From: Pseudoalteromonas rubra
GTDB taxonomy: Bacteria; Pseudomonadota; Gammaproteobacteria; Enterobacterales; Alteromonadaceae
Assembly: GCF_005887095.1 (NCBI RefSeq)
Contig: NZ_PNCI01000024.1
Coordinates: forward strand, 1 to 64,000
DNA length: 64,000 bases
Direction of reading: 5' to 3'
Part shown: in pieces, positions 52,048 to 61,474 of the stretch
How positions within the stretch are numbered: the stretch's first letter is position 1
How the letters are laid out: each line of letters opens with the position of its first letter
Program-made: the position numbers and the translations under genes
Notes under the pieces: model-generated
Database searches by the model: none
What the model saw: only the letters and a program-made list of their open reading frames with translations
What the model was told of the DNA's origin: nothing

Positions 52048-54171
52048 ATGAAACCTTTACACTCTGCGTGTCGTTTAAGTGTACTCTCTTTGTCTCTTGC
52101 TGCGGCGTTTACTGCACATGCCGACAGTGCCATTGAAAAAATTGAAGTAAAGGGAGAGCGTCAGGCTTATCGCGGTAACTTCACTCACCTGCAATCACCA
52201 GAAGCACTGTTCGAATTTGATTCTGAACTGATTGAACAAACTGGCGTAACAGGATTAACTCAGGTGTTGGATATGTCTGCGTCGGTGAGCCGTCAGAATA
52301 GCCTGGGTGGTCTGTGGGACAGTTTTGCTATCCGTGGATTTTTTGGGGACGAAAACGTACCCAGCGGCTATCTGGTCAATGGTTTTAACGCAGGCCGCGG
52401 ATTCTCTGGTCCCCGGGATGTGTCGGGCATTGAACGGGTTGAGGTGCTAAAGGGGCCAAAAGCCGCTTTGTTTGGCCGAGGAGAGCCGGGTGGTTCAATT
52501 AATCTGGTGACTAAAAAGCCGACTTTCCAGTCATCCAGTGAGTTTGAACTGACGGCGGGCAGCCGTGCGCATCGTCGTTTGGTGGGAGATATCAACACTG
52601 TAATGTCAGACTCGGTTGCGGGTCGCTTTATTGGTTTTTATCAGGAAGAAGACAGTTTTCGCGACACCATAGAAACGCAAAAGCACGGCCTGATGGCGTC
52701 ATTTGTGTTTGATCAGAGTGCAGATTCAACCTGGCACTATGACTTTGAATATGCCGAGCAGGAGATCCCATTTGACCGCGGTATTCTCGCACTGAATGGT
52801 AACTTTGACTTTATGCCTATTGAGCGTTTCCTGGGGGAGCCGGGTGATGGGCCGACCACCACTATGGTCCATGGTCACCAGGTTCAATGGTTATATGACT
52901 TAAACAGCGACTGGCAACTGAGTTCGGCACTGGCTTTCAGGCAAACAGAGCTGGATAGTTTGTCTAGTGATGCCGATATTGCACCTTCGAGGCAAAAACT
53001 TTACCGTGATTTTCAGACCCTGACGCGACAGCGCAGGTTGCGTGCCTATGATACTGATCAGTACGTGGCGCGCTTTGAACTGGCGGGTGATATCACAACA
53101 GGTTCAATCAAGCATCATATTATCGTGGGCGTTGACTACGACCGGTTTGAGTATGATCGTGACTACCGAGTTGCTCGCGCCGAAGTGCTGGGTCCGGACA
53201 CGACTGATGCGCAGCTGTATGCCATTAATATTCATCAGCCTGTCTATGGCCTGCATACGCCACCGACCCCAAACCCGTTTATTGAGCGCCAACAAAATCA
53301 GTGGGCAACGGGTTTGTATATCCAGGACCAGATAGCCCTGACTGACGCACTTCAGGTGCGGATTGGGGGTCGTTTTGACTGGTTAAAGCAAACCACAGAC
53401 GACAAACGCAACAATATATACTTCGAACAGTCTGAACAACACTTCAGTCCGCAGTTGGGTCTCGTATATCAGTTTACTGATAGCTGGTCGCTGTACTCAA
53501 CCTATGGCGAAGGCTATCGCCTGAACTTTGGTCTTGACTATAAAAATGAGAGCTTTGACCCGAACCAGAGCGAGTCAATTGAGTTCGGCAGTAAATGGTC
53601 ACTGTTAGATAATAATCTGGATGTTACGCTGGCGTACTTTGACAGTGAGCAGACTAACATCATAGTTGCGGATCTCAATCACCCAGGCCATAGCGCCGCC
53701 ATTGGTGAAGCTACGAGTCAAGGCATTGAACTGGATGTCGTTGGCCAGTTGCCTGCCGATATTCAGATCCAGTTCTCTTACGCGTATCTGGATGCGCAGG
53801 TAAGTAAAGACTCTGTTGATACTGGCCTGGGCGCGCCCATCAAAAAAGGCGATGACCTTCTGAATATCCCTGAGAACGCGGCCAGCATTCAGCTCAGCCA
53901 GCAATATACTTTGAATGGCAATGCGTTGTCTGCGGGGATAGGTGCGCAGTACGTCGATGAGCGATTGGGACAGCGCGGCACCGAGTTTTATCTGCCTTCA
54001 TACGTCACTGTGAATTTGTTTGCCGAATACGCCATCAGCGATCGCTGGTCAGTGAAGGCACAGGTACATAACGCCTTTGACCGTAAACACTTTACCAACT
54101 CATATTCTCAGATTTGGGTGCAGCCAGGCGAGCCGCGCAAGGTCTTATTGTCGACTTCTTATCAGTTCTAA
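52048..54171 (+). CDS. TonB-dependent siderophore-type receptor
   Basis: About 707 residues. The signal peptide ends TAHA (about residue 25), and a short TonB-box-like IEKIEVKGER follows. The plug domain has WDSFAIRGFFGDENVPSGYLVNG and VEVLKGPKAALFGRGEPGGSINLVTKKP. The 22-strand barrel ends AFDRKHFTNSY...STSYQF with terminal Phe. It takes up a metal chelate, with energy from TonB/ExbBD. A Zur-like promoter and nearby nicotianamine-synthase gene suggest a zinc-metallophore complex as ligand. ATG 52048 follows GAAGGACTGATA. Confidence 0.93.
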   Translation: MKPLHSACRLSVLSLSLAAAFTAHADSAIEKIEVKGERQAYRGNFTHLQSPEALFEFDSELIEQTGVTGLTQVLDMSASVSRQNSLGGLWDSFAIRGFFGDENVPSGYLVNGFNAGRGFSGPRDVSGIERVEVLKGPKAALFGRGEPGGSINLVTKKPTFQSSSEFELTAGSRAHRRLVGDINTVMSDSVAGRFIGFYQEEDSFRDTIETQKHGLMASFVFDQSADSTWHYDFEYAEQEIPFDRGILALNGNFDFMPIERFLGEPGDGPTTTMVHGHQVQWLYDLNSDWQLSSALAFRQTELDSLSSDADIAPSRQKLYRDFQTLTRQRRLRAYDTDQYVARFELAGDITTGSIKHHIIVGVDYDRFEYDRDYRVARAEVLGPDTTDAQLYAINIHQPVYGLHTPPTPNPFIERQQNQWATGLYIQDQIALTDALQVRIGGRFDWLKQTTDDKRNNIYFEQSEQHFSPQLGLVYQFTDSWSLYSTYGEGYRLNFGLDYKNESFDPNQSESIEFGSKWSLLDNNLDVTLAYFDSEQTNIIVADLNHPGHSAAIGEATSQGIELDVVGQLPADIQIQFSYAYLDAQVSKDSVDTGLGAPIKKGDDLLNIPENAASIQLSQQYTLNGNALSAGIGAQYVDERLGQRGTEFYLPSYVTVNLFAEYAISDRWSVKAQVHNAFDRKHFTNSYSQIWVQPGEPRKVLLSTSYQF

Positions 54172-54203
54172 CTTTTGCCCTTCGACTTGTTAGAAGTGTT
54201 TAA

Positions 54204-54239
54204 TGTGCCCTTGCGCTCCCTGCCTGGGCACATTTTTTT
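54204..54239 (+). terminator. Rho-independent terminator after the TonB receptor
   Basis: Arms TGTGCCC (54204-54210) and GGGCACA (54226-54232) are followed directly by a run of seven T. Confidence 0.9.
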
Positions 54240-54289
54240 ATCTGCATTTTCGCAAGCGTAAGCAGTAAGCGCATATTACGCTGATGAAC

Positions 54290-54315
54290 AAAACCCGGCA
54301 TATCCGCCGGGTTTT
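54290..54315. terminator. Bidirectional terminator before the RND gene end
   Basis: Perfect 10-bp arms AAAACCCGGC and GCCGGGTTTT enclose a 6-base loop. The A and T runs at the ends serve both strands between convergent genes. Confidence 0.92.
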
Positions 54316-54321
54316 CTATAT

Positions 54322-57300
54322 TTAAAGCTGATGGGCTTTGGCTGCTGGTTTGTATGACGTGAAGATCTGTTTAAGATCCTCCAGCATCACGTACAGGCAA
54401 GGTACCATAAGCAGCGTTACCGCGGTTGCAAACACCACCGAGAAGCTCAGTGAAATGGCCGTTGGTATCACAAACTGCGCCTGCAGACTCGATTCAAACA
54501 TAATGGGTACCAGCCCCAAAAACGTGGTCAGCGAGGTAAGCAAGATGGCTCTGAAGCGTGCAATACCTGCCTCTACTACCGCAGCTTTCATATCTTGCCC
54601 GGCAGTCCTTTGACGATTGATCACATCAGTCATGACGAGCGAGTCGTTGATCACAACCCCCGCTGCGGCAACAATCCCAAAGACTGACATCATGCTCAGA
54701 CTGTATCCCAGCAGGTAATGTCCCCACAGGGCCCCGACCACAGAAAACGGGATCACGGACATCACAATCAGCGGCTGCAGATAGCTCTTCATCGGCAGTG
54801 CCAGTAAGCAATAAACCACCAGCAAGCCAATGATGCCAAACTTCATCACCTGGCTTTGCTCTTGTTTTTGTGCTTCCAGCGCTACGCCCGGTTGAGTGGT
54901 GAGTCCCTGATAAGTGCTTGTCAGCTCGGGCAGGAGCTGAGAGTCGATGTGATCGGCCACGTGTGAAACGGCGGTGTATTGGGCGTCAACATTGGCACTG
55001 ATGGTTGCGACCTGGTGGCCCTGCTCCCGATGGATACTCGAAAAGCCCGGTACTGCAACGGTTTGCGCAACATCACCAAAAAACACCTGTTCACCATTTG
55101 GCAGAGTGATCAATGTGTGCGGCAGCGCGCTCAGCTGCTGGCGGTCTGAGAGGGTGCCACGGACCTTGAACACCACTTCCTGACCTTCGCGCATAATACG
55201 CTGTATTTCCAGACCATAGAAGCGGGCACCAACCTGGCGAGTCACTTCCTTTGCACTAAGCTTGAGCTGATGGGCCAGTGGTTTAAGTTGGATCTGGTAC
55301 TCAGTCTGGGCGTTATCCAGTGTAGAGTAGACACTGTGTACGCCACGAATTGTGTTGAGCTGATTAATGAAGTCCCGGCTTGCCCGTGACAGTGTTTCTG
55401 CGTCTTTGGCGAACAGGCGGTACTCAAGATCGCTCTTTTCGGCGATGTCGATGACATCTGATTCAATGGTGAGCTTTTTAACGCCAGGTATATCGGGCAG
55501 CTGTTCACGCCAGCGCCTTGCCAGCTCGAAGGTGTCGAAGGGGCGTTGTGCTTCTGGTACCAAAGGGACAACCACTTCCGCCTCAGTGAGGTGGTCGATG
55601 CGGGTATACATCACATCCATCATGGGTTTACCGGTTTCGGTCTGGATTGCATGCTCAACCCGATTGATCAGATTCTCTATTTGTTCGACGGCGTTGAGTG
55701 TCTGTGCTTCAGAGACCGTATGGTGCATTTGAATATTGATTGACGGGTAGTCATGCGGCACTTTGGGCACAGGGGTAAAGCGTAATAAGCCACTTATAAC
55801 CAGGCAGAGGGCCAGTACCAGCAGGCAAATAAATCCGGCGATGACTGCATAACGATAGTGAATACAGCGATTTAGCAACGGTGCATAATAGCTGTGTAGC
55901 AGATATTGAAGGCGGGCATTGAAACGATTACGCCAGTGATCCTTCGGCTTAGGTGGTAACCGGGTTGCGGCTAAGTGTACCGGTAAAATCAGCTTTGATT
56001 CAATCAGGCTGAAAAACAAACATAATATACACACCCCGGCGATGGCGATAAATTGCCCTGAGTTGGGTCCGCTGCTGAACATAAAGGGCATAAACACGGC
56101 AATGGTGGTCAGAACACCAAAGGTGGCTGGCATCGCGACTTTTTGTGCTCCCCGGATCACCTGAGCGGGTGTGTGCCCATTGGACTCAACCTGCTCACAG
56201 ACGCTTTCGCCAATCACGATGGCATCATCTACCACAATCCCGAGCACCATAATAAAGGCAAATAATGACACCAGGTTCATGGTAATGCCAAACAGTGGCA
56301 TTAACCAAAAAGCGCCGAGCATAGAAACCGGCAAACCGACCATCACCCAGACCGCCAGGCGGGTGCGCAGAAACACGGCCAGCACAATAAACACCAAAAT
56401 GGCACCCTGGGCGAGGTTTTCCAGCATCATATTGAGGCGCCCCTGCAAATAATGGGTAACGTCAACAAACTCGTGGATATGAATATGCTCGGGCAACGCC
56501 CGGCGCTTGTATTCGATATAGGCTTTTACCTGTGCAACCACTGCGGTCAGTGATTGCTCTTTGGCTGCCAGCACCATGATATAAACCGCCTGTTCACCGT
56601 TGAAGCGGCCTGCATCCAGGGTCTCGCGAAAACCATCCTTGATGGTGGCAATATCTCGGAGCAGCACAGTTTCACCCAAAGGTCCGGTAATGACTGGTGT
56701 ATTGGCAAGGGCGCTGCCCTGATAGCCTCGCTGCTCAAGTCTGAGATAGATGTTACCACGGGCGGTTTTAATCCGGCCTGCGGAGAGGTTATCTGCGTGG
56801 GTCTGGATTGCATTTACGACGTCTGACAGGCTCAGTTTGTACTCCTGCAAGCGAATGGGAGAAAGCTCGATGGCAACTTCGTAGTCGGGAATGGCAGACA
56901 GGTCAACATGAGAGATCCCATCGAGTTGCAGCAACTCATCTTTTAATTCGTTGCCCAGTTTTTTCAGCGCCAGCGGGTTGTCCGGGCCTGACAATACAAC
57001 ACTGAGGGCACGCTGGCGCTGTGCTCGCTCGGTAATACGCAGTGGCTCCATGGTTGCTGGGAAAGTCGCGATGGCATCCAGCTTCATTTTAATTTCATCC
57101 AGCCGGTAAGGCAGATCCTGATCGTGCTCCAGCTCAATATCGACTAATCCGCGTGATGGCGTAGCCTGGCTGGTCAGGCGTTTGATACCCACTTGTGGTT
57201 TTAATGCCTGTTCAATCTTAAGCAGGATGTTTTCTTCGATTTCTCTGGCAGATGCGCCAAGCTGGGTGGCCGTCACTATTATTCTGTTATTGTCAGAAAT

Positions 57301-57426
57301 AGGGAAGGTTTGTCGCTGGATCCCCTGATAGCTGAGCAACCCCATACAGACGATAAATAGCATCAGCAGGTTAGCAGCAACCGGATGATGGACAAAATAA
57401 CCGATGAGTCCATGTCGCTGCGTCAT
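54322..57426 (-). CDS. RND efflux transporter (HAE1/AcrB-like)
   Basis: A 1034-residue inner-membrane pump with the twelve-helix RND layout and two large periplasmic domains. Features include the opening FVHHPVAANLLMLFIVCMG, VVDDAIVIGESVCEQVE with the helix-4 Asp pair that carries protons, and the second-half equivalents GVVINDSLVMTDVINRQR and MVPCLYVMLEDL. It overlaps the adaptor gene by 4 bases and is divergent from the nicotianamine-synthase gene. No outer-membrane channel gene is present. By analogy with MexAB in pseudopaline export it may release a metallophore; this is inference. Confidence 0.93.
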   Translation of the reverse strand: MTQRHGLIGYFVHHPVAANLLMLFIVCMGLLSYQGIQRQTFPISDNNRIIVTATQLGASAREIEENILLKIEQALKPQVGIKRLTSQATPSRGLVDIELEHDQDLPYRLDEIKMKLDAIATFPATMEPLRITERAQRQRALSVVLSGPDNPLALKKLGNELKDELLQLDGISHVDLSAIPDYEVAIELSPIRLQEYKLSLSDVVNAIQTHADNLSAGRIKTARGNIYLRLEQRGYQGSALANTPVITGPLGETVLLRDIATIKDGFRETLDAGRFNGEQAVYIMVLAAKEQSLTAVVAQVKAYIEYKRRALPEHIHIHEFVDVTHYLQGRLNMMLENLAQGAILVFIVLAVFLRTRLAVWVMVGLPVSMLGAFWLMPLFGITMNLVSLFAFIMVLGIVVDDAIVIGESVCEQVESNGHTPAQVIRGAQKVAMPATFGVLTTIAVFMPFMFSSGPNSGQFIAIAGVCILCLFFSLIESKLILPVHLAATRLPPKPKDHWRNRFNARLQYLLHSYYAPLLNRCIHYRYAVIAGFICLLVLALCLVISGLLRFTPVPKVPHDYPSINIQMHHTVSEAQTLNAVEQIENLINRVEHAIQTETGKPMMDVMYTRIDHLTEAEVVVPLVPEAQRPFDTFELARRWREQLPDIPGVKKLTIESDVIDIAEKSDLEYRLFAKDAETLSRASRDFINQLNTIRGVHSVYSTLDNAQTEYQIQLKPLAHQLKLSAKEVTRQVGARFYGLEIQRIMREGQEVVFKVRGTLSDRQQLSALPHTLITLPNGEQVFFGDVAQTVAVPGFSSIHREQGHQVATISANVDAQYTAVSHVADHIDSQLLPELTSTYQGLTTQPGVALEAQKQEQSQVMKFGIIGLLVVYCLLALPMKSYLQPLIVMSVIPFSVVGALWGHYLLGYSLSMMSVFGIVAAAGVVINDSLVMTDVINRQRTAGQDMKAAVVEAGIARFRAILLTSLTTFLGLVPIMFESSLQAQFVIPTAISLSFSVVFATAVTLLMVPCLYVMLEDLKQIFTSYKPAAKAHQL

Positions 57427-58595
57427 TGCTTTTCTCCTTTGGCTGCCAGCTGAGTGTGAGCCAACTTGTTGCGTACCTGCATGCCCGTTTGAGGGTAATC
57501 AGGCAAGTGCGTGACAACCTGATGGTCTGACAGCGGCGGGGCGCTGAGCACAACATAATTGTGTTCCCGGCGGAGTATGTTGGCAGAGTACTGCACCAGT
57601 CTTTGCTGTGGACTCGTCAACCAGAGTGTGTCGTTCTTAATCCACTCTTGTGGCACTCTCAGCACATTCTTAAGGGTGATCCCCGCAACCTGTGCCTGCA
57701 AAAACTGGCCAAAATAGACAGCAGGCATTGAGCTATGCAGTGCGTACGGATCGTCTATCCGGATCACATAGTAGGCCATTCTGGTCGTGTCACTGAGCTG
57801 ACCGGTATGCCGGACAAGTGTGCCTGTACGGTGTACATTCTCGGCTGTGATCTGCACGTTTGGTGCCGGTAACACTGGCAGAAAAGGCCGCTCAAACTGG
57901 GCAACAGGCACATGGAGTTCTGCGTAGCTCAGGTTAACCAGTCGGCCAAGCGCCTGACCCGCAGAGATAACCTGGCCCAGGCCAGTATCTCGTTGTATTA
58001 CCAGTGAATCGTAAGGCGCATAATACTGAGTACGGGCCAGATCTTTTTCAGCCTGCGCCAATTGTGCTTCGGCGGCCTTAAGTTGTGCTCTGGCACTGGC
58101 GACCTGCGGTTTGCGCAGTGCCAGTTCTGTGACATGGGGGCTGTGTGCCCATTCTTTTTTGGCCACATCCGCGAGGGCGATTTGCTCAGATAAATGTGCC
58201 TGAGCCAGCGCCAGTTCGGCCTGCTTGTTCAGCAACTGAGTTTGATAATCAAAGGGGTCCAGTCTGGCCAGTATATCGCCTTTGTTAATAATGCCACCTT
58301 CGATAAATGCTTCGTTGAGCCAGGCAATTTTACCTGGCAGCTCGAAAGCGACCTCTGTTTGCTCAGCGGGTTTTAAAATCCCAGACAGCGACAGTGTTGT
58401 TTGATGATCTATTGCTAACAGTGGAGTGCTTGATACCAGCGGAAGTTGCACATCCTGTGGTTGAGTGTCCTTTGCCGGACTTGCCAGAGTCAGCAAGGCT
58501 GCACATGCGGAACCACCCGCAATCAGTACCGCTATAAGGGCCGCATAACGCCGTTTAAGTTGATGAAAAGAAGACTTATTTTTATTTGTATCCAT
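57423..58595 (-). CDS. RND periplasmic adaptor subunit
   Basis: About 390 residues. An N-terminal helix (about 19-40), lipoyl half-motifs (QTEVAFELPGKIAWL and ARTQYYAPYDSLVIQRD), a helical hairpin (about 95-170; NKQAELALAQAHLSEQIALA) and a C-terminal beta-barrel form a typical membrane-fusion protein. It connects the RND pump to an outer-membrane channel. ATG 58595 follows CGAGAATTTATT. Its start lies 165 bases from the divergent nicotianamine-synthase start, with a shared Zur-like palindrome. Confidence 0.9.
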   Translation of the reverse strand: MDTNKNKSSFHQLKRRYAALIAVLIAGGSACAALLTLASPAKDTQPQDVQLPLVSSTPLLAIDHQTTLSLSGILKPAEQTEVAFELPGKIAWLNEAFIEGGIINKGDILARLDPFDYQTQLLNKQAELALAQAHLSEQIALADVAKKEWAHSPHVTELALRKPQVASARAQLKAAEAQLAQAEKDLARTQYYAPYDSLVIQRDTGLGQVISAGQALGRLVNLSYAELHVPVAQFERPFLPVLPAPNVQITAENVHRTGTLVRHTGQLSDTTRMAYYVIRIDDPYALHSSMPAVYFGQFLQAQVAGITLKNVLRVPQEWIKNDTLWLTSPQQRLVQYSANILRREHNYVVLSAPPLSDHQVVTHLPDYPQTGMQVRNKLAHTQLAAKGEKQ

Positions 58596-58717
58596 AATAA
58601 ATTCTCGGGGTGTCACTTTCCTGTAATGGTAAATTATTTGTTTCAGTAATTTTTAAGTGGCTAAGTTAATTAAAATTTAATGAATAAATGGGTTTACACA
58701 TAAATAACCTGTGGGTT

Positions 58718-58734
58718 ATGTTATAACATAAAAT
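58718..58734. promoter_or_regulatory. Zur-box-like site between RND and synthase genes
   Basis: ATGTTATAACATAAAAT matches the Zur core at 15 of 17 positions. It overlaps a perfect 16-bp palindrome TTATGTTATAACATAA at 58716-58731. Its position allows control of both divergent operons. Confidence 0.62.
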
Positions 58735-58760
58735 CGGAACAGTACAGCAGTGACTTACTT

Positions 58761-59582
58761 ATGACTATCGCGAATCAGGTAGGGATCCACGCCTCGCAAA
58801 TTGTGGACGTTTATGAACAAATTCATGCCATGGAGGGGTTGACCATCAACGACGAGTCAATGGCAATCTTCGATCGGTTTTTAGGATTACTGTCCAATGA
58901 ACATGGCAGTGAGTTTGCCGAGCAGGTACTTGCTCAGACAAACATTAAGGCTATCAAACCCCAGATACAGCACTTATTTAGTCTGGCATCCAGCATGTAT
59001 GAGCGGCACTGGGCACAGCGTATTGTGACTAGCACAGCGCCGCAACAGGTGTTGCGAGAAGAGTACCCTTACTTCAAACACTATCGACGTGCTACAGGTC
59101 TGGAAATTAATGCCATACACTCATTGGCCGATGAACCGGCAAAGCGGGTCTTGATGGTTGGTTCTGGTGCTTTGCCTCTGACTTCACTGGCATTACATGA
59201 TGCCGGGTTAGAGGTTGATAACCTCGATATTCAGTACGACGACCTGATACTTGGCAAGCAGGTGTGTGGCGCGCTATCTCCTGGTAATCAGATGGATTTT
59301 ATTCACAATGATATCTGTGAACAGGCCGATCTGGATCGGTATGATGTGATCTGGCTTGCCGCTTTGGTCGGAGATGAGCAGCTGAAAGACAAAATCATTG
59401 CGCACTTGTACCAGCAAATGCGCCCGGGTGCTCAGCTGGTCGTTCGCACTGCATTTAATCTGCGCACTTTGCTGTATCCGAGTATCGATGAGGCTGGTCT
59501 GACACCGTTTCAACTGAAACTGAAGATCCAGACTTACGCCGATAACTTCCATTCTATTTTGATTGCGCAAAAACCGGTTTAG
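58761..59582 (+). CDS. Nicotianamine synthase family enzyme
   Basis: A 273-residue enzyme of the nicotianamine synthase family, about the length of staphylopine synthase CntL. The SAM-binding core VLMVGSGALPLTSLAL, then DIQYDDLILGKQ, is followed by LDRYDVIWLAALVGDEQ and RPGAQLVVRTAFNLRTLLYP, which closely follow plant enzymes. The N-terminal ~110 residues are helical as in the family. It transfers aminobutyrate units from S-adenosylmethionine to an amino donor. I infer synthesis of a metal chelator for the TonB receptor. No opine dehydrogenase (CntM) is visible in the window. The ribosome site is weak. Confidence 0.9.
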   Translation: MTIANQVGIHASQIVDVYEQIHAMEGLTINDESMAIFDRFLGLLSNEHGSEFAEQVLAQTNIKAIKPQIQHLFSLASSMYERHWAQRIVTSTAPQQVLREEYPYFKHYRRATGLEINAIHSLADEPAKRVLMVGSGALPLTSLALHDAGLEVDNLDIQYDDLILGKQVCGALSPGNQMDFIHNDICEQADLDRYDVIWLAALVGDEQLKDKIIAHLYQQMRPGAQLVVRTAFNLRTLLYPSIDEAGLTPFQLKLKIQTYADNFHSILIAQKPV

Positions 59583-59587
59583 CGGCT

Positions 59588-60850
59588 ATGTCGATGTTTA
59601 CGTCTTATCTGAAGCTCAGTGTTGAGTACCGCTGCATGCTCGTAGCGGCATTCGTATTTAATCTGGGCTTTTACATGCTGATCCCGTTTTTGGCGGGTTA
59701 CCTTAAGCAAGACTTGCTGCTGAGCGCCACCCTGGTTGGACTGGTTTTGGGTGTGCGCTCTTTTTGCCAGCAAGGTCTGTTTCTGGTCGGTGGATTATTG
59801 GCCGATCTGTTTGGGGTTAAAAAGCCCATCGTTGCAGGCTGTTTGCTGAGAGCTTTGGGCTTTTGTCTGTTTTTGTTTTCACAGGTGACAGAGTTACTGT
59901 TTTTAGCTGCCTTTTTGACTGGCTTTGCAGGGGCACTATTTACACCCGCGGCACAGTCTTATTTTTCCAAACAAACTGAGCTCAGCAGTGCCCAGATGTT
60001 CGCCCTGGTCGGGGTTGCGAGAAATGGGGGGGAACTATTGGGGCCCGTATGTGGGCTTATGCTACTGACCGTGAGCTTTGATGTGTTGTGTGTGGTATCG
60101 GCGCTACCTTTTGCGCTCTTTGCTGTGCTCTTTGCAGTGTTATTGCCGGGTAAGCAGGCGCAAACGAGCAGCAATGTAAAATCAGCATCAGGGGGGGGTG
60201 GTATATCGGCAATGATTGCGGGTGTACTGGGAAATCGGAAGTTCTTGTTATTCTCCATCATCATGTCCGGATACTTTATGCTGATCAATCAGATCTCTTT
60301 TGCTATTCCGCTACATCTGGTGACGCAGTCAGGAGAGCCCAAAGAGGTGGCCTGGGTGCTGACTTTGTGCGCACTTATCGCCATTGTTTTGCAATTTCCA
60401 GTAACACGCCTGTGTGAGCGCTGGCTGTCACCCGAAAAGTGGATCAGCATAGGGATTGCCCTGATGGGACTGTCATTTGCGACTCTGGTACCAAACTGGG
60501 CATATCAGTCGGGTGTTTTGTATTACCTGCCCATGAGCTTGCTGGCCATACTATTTACGCTCGGTACCATGGTGAGCTTTCCGTTTATCATGAGCCAGAT
60601 TTCTGTACTGGCTGAGGGGAAATCCGTTGCAACGCATTACGGGTTTTTCTATTTGTTTGCCGGTGTCGGCTTAATTGCAGGGAGCGCCCTGGTGGGGGTT
60701 GCATTTGACTATACGGCACTCAATGACAATCTCGCCTGGTATTGCCTGATAGCCATCGGTGTCTTAACCGCAGTGCTGAACACTGTGTTTATGGCAGCGC
60801 CCGGTACCAATTCTCAAATTCAAACAACCAGTCCATCTACACCAAAGTAA
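59588..60850 (+). CDS. MFS transporter, probable metallophore exporter
   Basis: A 420-residue major-facilitator protein with twelve hydrophobic helices. The family loop between helices 2 and 3 appears as GGLLADLFGVKKPIVAG. It begins 5 bases after the synthase stop, so it is co-transcribed. The S. aureus staphylopine locus also uses an MFS exporter (CntE), which supports export of the synthase product across the inner membrane. The exact substrate is inferred from context only. Confidence 0.9.
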   Translation: MSMFTSYLKLSVEYRCMLVAAFVFNLGFYMLIPFLAGYLKQDLLLSATLVGLVLGVRSFCQQGLFLVGGLLADLFGVKKPIVAGCLLRALGFCLFLFSQVTELLFLAAFLTGFAGALFTPAAQSYFSKQTELSSAQMFALVGVARNGGELLGPVCGLMLLTVSFDVLCVVSALPFALFAVLFAVLLPGKQAQTSSNVKSASGGGGISAMIAGVLGNRKFLLFSIIMSGYFMLINQISFAIPLHLVTQSGEPKEVAWVLTLCALIAIVLQFPVTRLCERWLSPEKWISIGIALMGLSFATLVPNWAYQSGVLYYLPMSLLAILFTLGTMVSFPFIMSQISVLAEGKSVATHYGFFYLFAGVGLIAGSALVGVAFDYTALNDNLAWYCLIAIGVLTAVLNTVFMAAPGTNSQIQTTSPSTPK

Positions 60851-60859
60851 GGATTAACC

Positions 60860-61312
60860 ATGATTCAACTAACCCAAGCGCAGCAACGTGCTTATATGTC
60901 AGACTACCTCGAAAATGGCTGGCGTGAAGAGCGTATGTCTTTTAGCTCTGTCTCCCTGGAGCCCGGCTATATTGACGGTCGCATTAATGTTGAGCATTTT
61001 CAAATGCCCGGAGATGGCCGTTTTCATTTTAGCGCTCAAAGCGCCATGATCTGGATTTCCCAGCTGGGGATTATTTACGGATGCTGGGATAACCAGTTGA
61101 CCGAAAAGGTAGGGGAAGTCTACCTCAGAGACTTAGACATTAAGTTTAAACGAACTATCAATACGACTGAAGAAGTCCGCTTTGAAGGGTTCTTCCCTAA
61201 GCATTGTAAAAAGCGATTGTCCGATAACCTGGTCTATTATAAGAATGGCCAGATCCACGTCGAAGGCGGCGCTTTCACAGGCACAGCGAGCTTTCTGGTA
61301 CCAACTGGTTAA
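60860..61312 (+). CDS. Hotdog-fold (FcoT/FabA-like) protein
   Basis: A 150-residue hotdog-like protein. A central hydrophobic helix (residues ~53-72; FHFSAQSAMIWISQLGIIYG) is wrapped by strands such as RDLDIKFKRTINTTEEVRFEGFF and GGAFTGTASFLVPTG. The pattern resembles FcoT-type acyl-CoA thioesterases or dehydratases. A catalytic residue is not certain. It lies 9 bases after the MFS gene, so it belongs to the same operon. It might acylate or process the metallophore or its precursor; this is unproven. Confidence 0.6.
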   Translation: MIQLTQAQQRAYMSDYLENGWREERMSFSSVSLEPGYIDGRINVEHFQMPGDGRFHFSAQSAMIWISQLGIIYGCWDNQLTEKVGEVYLRDLDIKFKRTINTTEEVRFEGFFPKHCKKRLSDNLVYYKNGQIHVEGGAFTGTASFLVPTG

Positions 61313-61357
61313 TGGGGCTGGTAAATAAAAACTGTTCCTATTTAGTGTTTTGATGTT

Positions 61358-61374
61358 ATGTTATAACTAAACGT
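61358..61374 (+). promoter_or_regulatory. Weaker Zur-box-like site before the ABC operon
   Basis: ATGTTATAACTAAACGT matches the Zur core at 13 of 17 positions and shares the 12-mer TTATGTTATAAC with the 58716 palindrome. It lies about 100 bases before the ABC ATPase start. Confidence 0.45.
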
Positions 61375-61474
61375 GGCGTTGATTGCGTCTATTCGAACCG
61401 TTCATGCTCAACCAGGCTGACACACTAGCTGGTCCGGGCGTGCGCGGTTTTTATCGTATCAGGGAGTATTCTTA

